Positions 15,338-21,544 of a stretch of DNA of 21,544 nt are shown here, piece by piece. The position numbers were made by a program, and so were the translations under genes. Numbering within the stretch: position 1 is the first letter of the stretch; every line of letters starts with the position of its first letter. The notes below the pieces were generated by a model. It had not been told where the DNA came from and did no database searches. It saw nothing but the letters and a program-made list of their open reading frames with translations. Where the stretch lies: positions 1-21,544 of the forward strand of contig NZ_CBFHNB010000037.1 in the NCBI RefSeq assembly GCF_965657105.1, written 5' to 3'. Source of the stretch: Puniceispirillum sp965657105. Its GTDB lineage: Bacteria > Pseudomonadota > Alphaproteobacteria > Puniceispirillales > Puniceispirillaceae.

Positions 15338-16198
15338 ATGATTGATAACAATAATATCGTTTCATCAGAATGGCTTAAAGCACATATTGATGATAGTGAT
15401 TTAAGAATTTTTGATGCAACTTTTCACATTCCCGCAACTGGCCGCGACGCCAATACGGAATTTGATGACGGGCATATCCCGGGTGCCCAGCGTTTTGATC
15501 TTAGCGTGATAGCCGACCCTGATGCAACACTCCCTCATACCGTGCCGTCTGCCGAAATATTTCAAACGCATATGCGCAGACTTGGCGTCAATCAGAATGA
15601 TCACGTGATTGTCTATGATGATTCGGTTTTTATGTCTTCAGCGCGGGCATGGTGGTTATGCCGTTTGTTTGGTCATGCCAACGTCAGCTATCTTGATGGC
15701 GGGCTCACCGCATGGAAACAGGCTGGCGGTAATATGGCCAAAGGCGCTTCAAAAGCTGTTGCCCCGGGTAATTTTACCGCTGGTAAAGCTCACGATTCAG
15801 CCGTGGCCTATATGCAGGATCTCCGCGCACAGGTCGAAGCTGGCAGCGCTGGCCAAATCGTTGATGCGCGGGCAACAGGCCGATTTACTGGCGAGGTTCC
15901 AGAGCCACGTGAGGGTATCCGTTCGGGACATATTCCAGGGTCATTGAATGTGCCTGTTACGTCATTGTTTGATTCGGACACAAAGCTCTTGAAGCCTGCC
16001 AATGAATTGAAGCAGATCATTGAATCTAGTGGTGTTGATCTATCACAAGACATCACCACCACATGTGGCACTGGTGTAACCGCATGTGCTTTAGCGCTAG
16101 CGCTTGAACTTGTTGGACATCGCCAGGTTACAATTTTTGATGGATCATGGACCGAATGGGGTACATCCGATGCCCCAATCAAAACCGGCCACGCTTAG
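15338..16198 (+). CDS. sseA: 3-mercaptopyruvate sulfurtransferase
   Basis: Two tandem rhodanese domains. The N-terminal one (about 1-140) has the structural HIPGAQRFD and VIVYDDSVFMSSARAWW segments and no catalytic Cys. The C-terminal one holds GHIPGSLNVP and the active loop CGTGVTA with Cys243. CG[ST]GVTA is the mercaptopyruvate sulfurtransferase form; thiosulfate sulfurtransferases carry CRKG-type loops. It moves sulfur from 3-mercaptopyruvate to thiols or cyanide. Length (286) is standard. It starts 12 bp after cysK with AGAGA 8 nt upstream of the ATG, so the pair likely links cysteine synthesis and sulfur transfer. It converges with the aap genes. Confidence 0.93.
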   Translation: MIDNNNIVSSEWLKAHIDDSDLRIFDATFHIPATGRDANTEFDDGHIPGAQRFDLSVIADPDATLPHTVPSAEIFQTHMRRLGVNQNDHVIVYDDSVFMSSARAWWLCRLFGHANVSYLDGGLTAWKQAGGNMAKGASKAVAPGNFTAGKAHDSAVAYMQDLRAQVEAGSAGQIVDARATGRFTGEVPEPREGIRSGHIPGSLNVPVTSLFDSDTKLLKPANELKQIIESSGVDLSQDITTTCGTGVTACALALALELVGHRQVTIFDGSWTEWGTSDAPIKTGHA

Positions 16199-16235
16199 CC
16201 CCGTATCAGGATCAAACCGAGCTAACCCTTGGTGA

Positions 16236-17018
16236 TTAATCGTTCAGAATCTGGCTGAGGAATAGCTTTGTACGGTCATTCTTTGGCTTGTTAAAGAATG
16301 TTTCAGGATCATTTTCTTCAACAATCTCGCCAGCATCCATAAAGATGACCCGGTTTGCAACTTTGCGTGCAAAGCCCATCTCATGCGTCACGACCATCAT
16401 TGTCATGCCATCTTCGGCAAGCGAGATCATGGTTTCCAGCACTTCCTTGATCATTTCTGGATCAAGCGCTGATGTTGGTTCATCGAACAACATGATCCGA
16501 GGGCGCATACATAAAGCACGGGCAATCGCCACACGCTGTTGCTGACCGCCTGAAAGCTGGCCTGGATATTTGAGCGCCTGTTCGGGAATACGCACACGCT
16601 CAAGATACTGCATTGCAATCTCTTCAGCTTCTTTGCGTGGCATCTTGCGCACCCAAATCGGGGCAAGCACACAATTTTCGAGGATTGTCAGATGCGGGAA
16701 TAGATTGAAACTTTGAAACACCATACCGACTTCTGAGCGGATCGTTTCGATATCTTTCAAATCACTAGTCAGATCAGTGCCATGTACATTAATGATACCT
16801 TTTTGGTGTTCTTCAAGACGGTTGATACATCGGATGAGCGTTGATTTACCTGAGCCTGACGGACCGCAAATAACAATTTTTTCCCCCGACTTAACTGTCA
16901 AATCGATGTTTTTGAGCGCATGAAAATTACCGAACCATTTATGCATCGCCTCGATGCGGATAACGGTTTCACCTTGTGAAGACTTGTTTGGTTTTCCAGC
17001 CATTTTATTTCTAGCCAT
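16236..17018 (-). CDS. aapP: polar amino-acid ABC transporter, ATP-binding protein (AapP/BztD type)
   Basis: ATPase of the general L-amino-acid importer. Walker A GPSGSGKST, Q-loop MVFQSFNLFPHLT, signature LSGGQQQR, Walker B IMLFDEPTSALD and the H-loop VVTHEMGFA are all intact. Close to GlnQ/AapP in length (260 from ATG 17018). The start is uncertain because the N-terminus is a three-fold repeat (MAGNK, MARNK, MAGKP). TTG 17033, ATG 17018 and ATG 17003 are all in frame; 17018 is preferred because TGGGA lies about 6 nt upstream. It directly follows aapM (stop at 17034-17036) and is the last gene of the operon, ending 37 bp from the convergent sseA stop. Confidence 0.93.
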   Translation of the reverse strand: MARNKMAGKPNKSSQGETVIRIEAMHKWFGNFHALKNIDLTVKSGEKIVICGPSGSGKSTLIRCINRLEEHQKGIINVHGTDLTSDLKDIETIRSEVGMVFQSFNLFPHLTILENCVLAPIWVRKMPRKEAEEIAMQYLERVRIPEQALKYPGQLSGGQQQRVAIARALCMRPRIMLFDEPTSALDPEMIKEVLETMISLAEDGMTMMVVTHEMGFARKVANRVIFMDAGEIVEENDPETFFNKPKNDRTKLFLSQILND

Positions 17019-17033
17019 TTTGTTCCCAGCCAA
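16989..17033 (-). repeat. aapP: three tandem imperfect 15-bp repeats at the aapP start
   Basis: Three consecutive 15-bp units (17019-17033, 17004-17018, 16989-17003) encode M/L-A-G-N-K, M-A-R-N-K and M-A-G-K-P. Each begins with a possible start codon (TTG, ATG, ATG) followed by GCT. The units share most of their bases, so the repeat probably arose by slippage and multiplied the start sites. Confidence 0.6.
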
Positions 17034-18173
17034 TTATTTCTTCTGAAATTTGTTTTCAGTGTCTAGTTTACGCTCCAGATAGGCTGAGTAATAACTCATC
17101 CCGTAGCAGCATATGAAAAAGAAGATTGCAACAAAGATATATATCTCACGTGCCAGACCATTCCAGTTCGGATCTGCCAGCGATGAACGCCCCATGCCAA
17201 GCACATCAAACATGCCAATAATCAAAACCAGAGTGGTGTCTTTGAACAGGCCAATAAAGGTATTCACGATGCCTGGAATTGAAATTTTAAGAACCTGCGG
17301 CATGACGATCAAATACGTCGTCTTCCAATATGTAAGTCCAGACGCTTGCGCCGCTTCAATCTGACCTTTTGGAATACCTGCCAGACCACCACGGATCACC
17401 TCGGCCATATAGGCTGAGGCAAAAAATGTGACCATAATCAGAACCCTTACCAGAAGATCAAACGTTGTCCCTGGTGGCAGGAAGTAATTCAGCATGGTTG
17501 ACGCGATGAATAGTAAAGCGATCAACGGAACACCGCGGATAAACTCGATAAAGATAACCGAAAGCATTTTTAGCACAGGCAGTTTAGATGTCCGGCCAAG
17601 CGCCAGCATAATACCAATCGGTAATGAAAAAGCGATGCCTGTCACCCCGATAAGAAGCGTCAGGGCAATACCCCCAATTTTCTTAGTTTCAACGACATCT
17701 AGCCCCAGACCGCCAAAAATCAACCATGTTGCAATAAACGGGAATAAGGCCGAATACAGCAAAGCCAGCGGGCGGCGCGGCGTGTTATCCCACAATATCG
17801 GTATCAGGGCGATCAGGAACAGGACAAAGGACAGATTTACCCGCCAGATATATTCTTCGGGATAGAAACCATAAGTAAGCAACTGCAAGCGGGTGCTTAC
17901 AAAAGCCCAGCATGCCGCGCTATTAGGTTCGTCCATCTGCTCCCAGCAATCAACCCTGCCTGACGCTGACCAGACCGCATCAATGATGCCCCATTGAACC
18001 AGTCCAGGCACAAACAGATACAGAATATACATACATACAAGGGTCAGCACGGTGTCGGTAGGCGTCGCAAACAGGTTTTTGCGCAACCACAACATAATGC
18101 CTGTCTCACCGCGTGGCGGTAGCATATCTTGGGACGCATGTGACTGTTTTGATGATTCTGTAGAAGCTGTCAT
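17034..18173 (-). CDS. aapM: amino-acid ABC transporter permease (AapM/BztC type)
   Basis: Inner-membrane permease of 379 residues. After a polar N-terminus (about 45 residues) there are about eight hydrophobic segments, with a loop after the first carrying two Cys residues (DCWEQ..., CWAF). The cytoplasmic EAA loop reads EAAQASGLTYWKTTYLIVMPQ, followed by a KDTTLVLIIGMFDV helix typical of HisM/GlnP-type permeases. It starts 2 bp after aapQ and ends at the aapP TTG, so all are cotranscribed. With AapQ it forms the heterodimeric channel through which AapJ-delivered amino acids pass. Confidence 0.93.
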   Translation of the reverse strand: MTASTESSKQSHASQDMLPPRGETGIMLWLRKNLFATPTDTVLTLVCMYILYLFVPGLVQWGIIDAVWSASGRVDCWEQMDEPNSAACWAFVSTRLQLLTYGFYPEEYIWRVNLSFVLFLIALIPILWDNTPRRPLALLYSALFPFIATWLIFGGLGLDVVETKKIGGIALTLLIGVTGIAFSLPIGIMLALGRTSKLPVLKMLSVIFIEFIRGVPLIALLFIASTMLNYFLPPGTTFDLLVRVLIMVTFFASAYMAEVIRGGLAGIPKGQIEAAQASGLTYWKTTYLIVMPQVLKISIPGIVNTFIGLFKDTTLVLIIGMFDVLGMGRSSLADPNWNGLAREIYIFVAIFFFICCYGMSYYSAYLERKLDTENKFQKK

Positions 18174-18175
18174 GA

Positions 18176-19363
18176 TTATCTAGCCTTCAATACGACGCGG
18201 TGGTTTAGGTAATTCATTGCCGCTGAAATGATAAGCGACAGGCATAGATATGTCAGAAGCACCAGAGACATCGTCTCCACCTCTTTACCTGTCTGCATCA
18301 ATGAAATACCACCCAACGTCGCTACAATATCGAAATAACCAATAGCAATGGCCAATGACGAGTTCTTGGTCAGATTCAGATAATTACTGGCAATCGGCGG
18401 AATGATCAGTGGTAGGGCTTGCGGAATGATCACGAGGCGCAAGGTACGAGTAGGCGAAATTCCAAGCGCATGGGCCGCTTCCTTTTGGCCTTTATGAATG
18501 GCCAGAATACCACCGCGCACAATCTCGGCGATAAAGCTAGCCGTGTAATATGATAATGCGAACCATAGCGCCACATATTCAGGGCGCAAAATCAGACCAC
18601 CTTTGAAATTAAAGCCTTTCAGCTTTGGGACCTCAACGCCAATTGCACCACCGACAAATATATTGGCCAACAAAGGGAAGGCAATAATCATAGCCAGGCA
18701 TGACCAGAAAAGAGGAAAAATCTTACCAGTCTTCATCTGTCTATTTTTTGACCATTTGGCCAGAATAAAACAGCCAATAATGGCAAGAAGAAAGGCACCA
18801 ACGACAAACTCATAACCTTGCTCTAATGTAGGCGCAGGAGCAAAAATACCTCGGTTCGTCATATAGAAAACACCGCTAATGGCTTCGGCTTTTTTGGGGA
18901 CAGGCAACAGATTAATGATGACGCCATAAATAAAGAAGATATGAAGCAAAACCGGCACATTTCGCGTGAAATCAATAAATATCTGCGATAATTTACTAAC
19001 CAAAAAGTTATTTGACAGGCGCATTACACCAAGCGTGAACCCTAGAATGGTAGCTAGAATAATACCCGTTACGGCGACCAGCAAAGTGTTGGATAATCCC
19101 ACCATAGCCGCACGAAAATGCGTATCTGTGGGGCCATAATCGATGAAAGGTTGAAAGGTAATATCGTATCCGGCAGGTACCCAGAGGAAATTCATGCTAA
19201 GGTCCTTACCAATAGCGGCAAGGTTAACAAGCACATTTTGCCCAATGGAAAAAACAAGATAGCATATGACTGCAAGGGTAATAATCTGGATCGCAACAGA
19301 TCGTATTTCTTGATTGTAAAACAACCGGCGCAGACTGAAATCCGTGGTGCTATTTTGATGCAT
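18176..19363 (-). CDS. aapQ: amino-acid ABC transporter permease (AapQ/BztB type)
   Basis: Permease of 395 residues counted from ATG 19363 (GGAA about 8 nt upstream; a TTG at 19375 is the alternative). It has the long-form AapQ architecture: an N-terminal transmembrane helix (IRSVAIQIITLAVICYLVF), a periplasmic stretch, a permease segment ILATILGFTLGVMRLS, a long loop, then the EAA motif EAAHALGISPTRTLRLVIIPQ and the KNSSLAIAIGYFDI helix. Partner of AapM. Separated from aapJ by 86 bp containing a terminator-like hairpin, which would keep permease levels below those of the binding protein. Confidence 0.93.
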   Translation of the reverse strand: MHQNSTTDFSLRRLFYNQEIRSVAIQIITLAVICYLVFSIGQNVLVNLAAIGKDLSMNFLWVPAGYDITFQPFIDYGPTDTHFRAAMVGLSNTLLVAVTGIILATILGFTLGVMRLSNNFLVSKLSQIFIDFTRNVPVLLHIFFIYGVIINLLPVPKKAEAISGVFYMTNRGIFAPAPTLEQGYEFVVGAFLLAIIGCFILAKWSKNRQMKTGKIFPLFWSCLAMIIAFPLLANIFVGGAIGVEVPKLKGFNFKGGLILRPEYVALWFALSYYTASFIAEIVRGGILAIHKGQKEAAHALGISPTRTLRLVIIPQALPLIIPPIASNYLNLTKNSSLAIAIGYFDIVATLGGISLMQTGKEVETMSLVLLTYLCLSLIISAAMNYLNHRVVLKAR

Positions 19364-19408
19364 GCGGTTTTCCAAAATATTTTAAATAAATGTCTATTAA
19401 TAACAAAA

Positions 19409-19430
19409 CACCGCGGGTTACCCCGCGGTG
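19409..19430 (-). terminator. hairpin between aapJ and aapQ (partial terminator)
   Basis: CACCGCGGG (19409-19417) and CCCGCGGTG (19422-19430) form a perfect 9-bp GC-rich stem with a 4-nt loop. On the minus strand it is followed by TTTTGTTATTA. A strong stem with a short T-run, lying after the highly expressed binding-protein gene and before the permeases, fits an intra-operon attenuator or RNA-stabilising element. Confidence 0.75.
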
Positions 19431-19449
19431 CGTATTTTGTAACCAGGTC

Positions 19450-20466
19450 CTAGCGGAACGGAGGTGAGTACTGCAGACCACCATTTGTCCATAGTGCGTT
19501 TACACCACGGCCAATACCTAGTGGAGTGTTCACACCGATGTTGCGCTCAAAGATTTCGCCATAGTTACCAACCTGGGCAATGATGTTCTTTGCCCAATCG
19601 TTGCTAAGACCAAGCTCTGGCCCCAAATTAGCTTCAAGACCAAGGAAACGCTTGATTTCAGGGTTGTTGGTAGTCGCACCAATTGTGTTTACGTTAGCCT
19701 GTGTAATGCCCAGCTCTTCAGCTGTGATTGTTGCATACAGAACCCAACGAACAATATCGGCCCACTCATCGTCACCCTGACGTACTGCTGGTCCAAGCGG
19801 CTCTTTAGAGATAATCTCAGGAAGAACAATGTGATCGTCTGGGTTTTCCATTGCAGCGCGCTGTGAAGACAGTCCAGACGCATCAGTTGTCAGAACGTCA
19901 CCACGACCAGAATTGTAGCACTCACGTGCTTCAGCTGAGTCAGCCACTGGAACAGCTTCATAAGTCATGTTGTTTGAACGGAAATAGTCAGCGAGGTTTA
20001 GTTCGGTTGTTGTACCTGTCTGGATACATACAGATGCACCATCAAGCTCAAGGGCAGAACTAATGCCCAGTGACTTCTTGGCCATAAAGCCCTGACCGTC
20101 ATAGTAGTTCACACCCAGGAATGTAAGCTTAACGCCAACATCGCGGCTGAAAGTGATTGTTGTGTTACGCCACAGAACGTCAGCTTCGCCAGCATTCAAT
20201 ACTGTAAAGCGGTTCTGAGTTGTTGCCGGTACAGGACCAATCTTTTGTGCGTCGCCAAGAACAGCAGCAGCAGTGGCACGACAGAAATCCACGTCGAAAC
20301 CAGTCCAGTTACCTTTGTCATCTGGAAAAGCAAAGCCGGCTAGGCCAGTGCTAAATACACATCTTACTTCGCCACGAGACTTCACGTCTTCCAGCGTGCT
20401 AGCCTGTGCTGTGCCAACAAGCGCAGCAACAGCAAGACCAGCAAATGCAAAATAAACTTTTTTCAT
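19450..20466 (-). CDS. aapJ: periplasmic general L-amino-acid-binding protein (AapJ/BztA type)
   Basis: Solute-binding protein of 338 residues, family 3, that delivers amino acids to AapQ/AapM. The signal peptide MKKVYFAFAGLAVAALVGTAQA has a predicted cut before STLEDV. Conserved parts are RGEVRCVFSTGLAGFAFPD, WTGFDVDFCRATAAAVLGD, RNTTITFSRDV, the VCIQTGTTTELNLADYF hinge region, and LGPAVRQGDDEWADIVRW. Length is that of AapJ. ATG 20466 has AGGGA 8 nt upstream. It is the first gene of the aap operon and would be the most abundant product, given the hairpin after it. Confidence 0.95.
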   Translation of the reverse strand: MKKVYFAFAGLAVAALVGTAQASTLEDVKSRGEVRCVFSTGLAGFAFPDDKGNWTGFDVDFCRATAAAVLGDAQKIGPVPATTQNRFTVLNAGEADVLWRNTTITFSRDVGVKLTFLGVNYYDGQGFMAKKSLGISSALELDGASVCIQTGTTTELNLADYFRSNNMTYEAVPVADSAEARECYNSGRGDVLTTDASGLSSQRAAMENPDDHIVLPEIISKEPLGPAVRQGDDEWADIVRWVLYATITAEELGITQANVNTIGATTNNPEIKRFLGLEANLGPELGLSNDWAKNIIAQVGNYGEIFERNIGVNTPLGIGRGVNALWTNGGLQYSPPFR

Positions 20467-20846
20467 GAGTTTGTTCCCTGCTTAGTTTTTTGTTGTTTAA
20501 AACCGTTACACTTATTCAGTCATTAACGATTTTGAGAAATACTACTCAATCGACACTGTTAAAGAAAGTATAAAGTCATTTTTTTGCAATAGATTGAAAG
20601 ACAAACACTTGCATTTTACCCAAATTTGTGAATTGGCTTGGTCTTGAGTCACTAGACTCTCAAATAAGTTTTCTGCAAATTTAGAAATATTTGATTTAAA
20701 AAAACAGCATCTAACTCGATACTTCAATCGTTCGAAATATGCATCCAAACAAATCTTGCACTTGCGTCAAAATTATGACTAGCTGTGATCAAGTCAAAGG
20801 TAATTAAGACAGTTTTCTTCCGCAACTCACTCGTTAGGAGAAATAA
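20467..20846. other. 380-bp AT-rich divergent intergenic region
   Basis: Carries the leaders of aapJ (minus) and the BCCT gene (plus). I see small inverted repeats, such as TTGAG/CTCAA at 20532-20536 and 20545-20549, but no promoter with two good boxes. The minus-strand frame at 20542-20748 has no start context or family motif. The BCCT ribosome binding site AGGAG is at 20836-20840. Confidence 0.5.
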
Positions 20847-21544
20847 ATGTCTATTAACCCTCCTCTTACTAATCTTCCGATTGAAAAAGCTGGTAGCGGT
20901 TTTTACCAGGGATTCAATCGCGCTGTAACGATAGGATCCAAAGCCCTTATCGGGGCTTTGATACTATGGGCCGCCGTCTTTTCCGATCAGGCTGGCGCGC
21001 TGTTAAGCCAGATCAACGGCTTCCTACTTTCGCATTTTGGCCATTGGTACATGTATGTTGTGGCTTTTTATGTTGTCATCTGCTTCATTTTGGCATTATG
21101 GCCTAGAACCGGTGCCATACATCTTGGCCAGCTAGATGAAAAGCCTGAATTTTCGCGCTTTTCTTGGTTTTCAATGATGTTTGGTGCGGGAATCGGTATC
21201 GGTATGCTGACCTATTCAACAGCTGAACCGATTTATCATTTTTCCAACAATCCTGACATCATCCGTGGCACAGTTGCGGCTGTAACAGCCGAAAATGTGA
21301 GACCAGCTTTCCAATGGTCATTTTTGCATTGGGGTTTATCTGCTTGGGCTTGTTATGCTTTGGTTGGCTTGGCACTTGCCTTTTTCAGCTATTCGCGCGG
21401 CCTACCCCTGACCATACGGTCCGGATTAACACCTTTGCTAGGCAAACACCTCTCTGGTCCGCTTGGCCATGCTGTAGATATTGTTTCGGTTATCGCAACA
21501 ATATTAGGGGTATCTGTCACAATCGGCTATGGCGTGTCGCAATT
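20847..21544 (+). CDS. BCCT family transporter (N-terminal part, runs off the window)
   Basis: The frame opens at ATG 20847 with AGGAG 6 nt upstream and stays open for 232 codons to the edge. The translation begins MSINPPLTNLPIEKAGSGFY and has multiple membrane helices: ALIGALILWAAVFSD, YVVAFYVVICFILALWP, then SWFSMMFGAGIGIGMLTYS, then TAEPIYHFSNNP. GAGIGIG is the Gly-rich unwound segment of helix 3 in the betaine/choline/carnitine transporter family, and the AEPIYHF continuation is also typical. Substrate (betaine, choline, DMSP or related) cannot be set from this fragment. Sodium-dependent members such as BetP have a Met in this segment (GAGMGIG-like); here it is Ile. It is divergent from aapJ. 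Confidence 0.9.
   Translation, partial: MSINPPLTNLPIEKAGSGFYQGFNRAVTIGSKALIGALILWAAVFSDQAGALLSQINGFLLSHFGHWYMYVVAFYVVICFILALWPRTGAIHLGQLDEKPEFSRFSWFSMMFGAGIGIGMLTYSTAEPIYHFSNNPDIIRGTVAAVTAENVRPAFQWSFLHWGLSAWACYALVGLALAFFSYSRGLPLTIRSGLTPLLGKHLSGPLGHAVDIVSVIATILGVSVTIGYGVSQ

Noticed and set aside
20542..20748. 68-codon minus-strand frame between aapJ and the BCCT gene
   Set aside because: AT-rich composition and no recognisable motif or start context; likely chance.
1..21544. CRISPR arrays, insertion sequences, prophage or defence genes
   Set aside because: No regularly spaced repeats, transposase motifs, terminal inverted repeats or phage-type proteins were seen. Apart from the pilin pair, the content is metabolic and transport genes.

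Overview
The window most likely comes from a marine alphaproteobacterium, possibly SAR116-like. The pointers are a general amino-acid ABC transporter of the Aap/Bzt type (aapJQMP), a BCCT-type transporter, a selD-oxidoreductase fusion with selU, a cysK with a TAGNTG motif, and a moderate, AT-leaning base composition. The taxonomic call is inference; no rRNA gene is present. All protein-coding genes look intact except the BCCT gene, which runs off the right edge.

Layout. (1) 1-2738: an AT-rich leader, then two convergent genes for type IV pilin-like proteins. One is small and lacks Glu5; the other is an unusually long pseudopilin with a canonical prepilin motif. (2) tRNA-Cys(GCA) at 2884-2957. 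(3) 3167-6962: a tightly overlapping three-gene selenium operon, flavin reductase / oxidoreductase-SelD fusion / SelU, with both junctions of the form TAATG. (4) tRNA-Asn(GTT), a DUF2805-type small protein, and a convergent cupin gene. (5) 7869-13519, minus strand: an almost complete histidine operon transcribed yerC-hisG-hisCB-hisH-hisA-hisF-hisIE. (6) sixA (minus), divergent from cysK-sseA (plus). (7) 16236-20466, minus strand: aapJ-aapQ-aapM-aapP with a hairpin after aapJ. (8) A 380-bp divergent spacer, then the start of a BCCT transporter gene.

The most interesting part is the histidine operon. Its proteins (long HisG, fused HisIE, and E. coli-like HisF, HisA, HisC and HisB motifs) follow the gammaproteobacterial pattern rather than the usual alphaproteobacterial one. 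hisD is absent from its expected place. The histidinol-phosphatase half of enteric HisB is missing, and the dehydratase half is fused to the C-terminus of HisC, giving a HisC-HisB protein that would catalyse two consecutive steps. The operon begins with a TrpR-like YerC gene preceded by a 30-bp near-perfect palindrome that overlaps a good sigma-70 promoter. This is a candidate histidine-responsive repressor/operator circuit.

The second point of interest is the selenium operon. A flavin reductase is translationally coupled to an FAD-oxidoreductase/selenophosphate synthetase fusion and to tRNA 2-selenouridine synthase, which suggests reductive handling of selenium for tRNA modification. The rest (cysteine synthesis and sulfurtransfer, amino-acid uptake, compatible-solute-type uptake) is ordinary metabolism.
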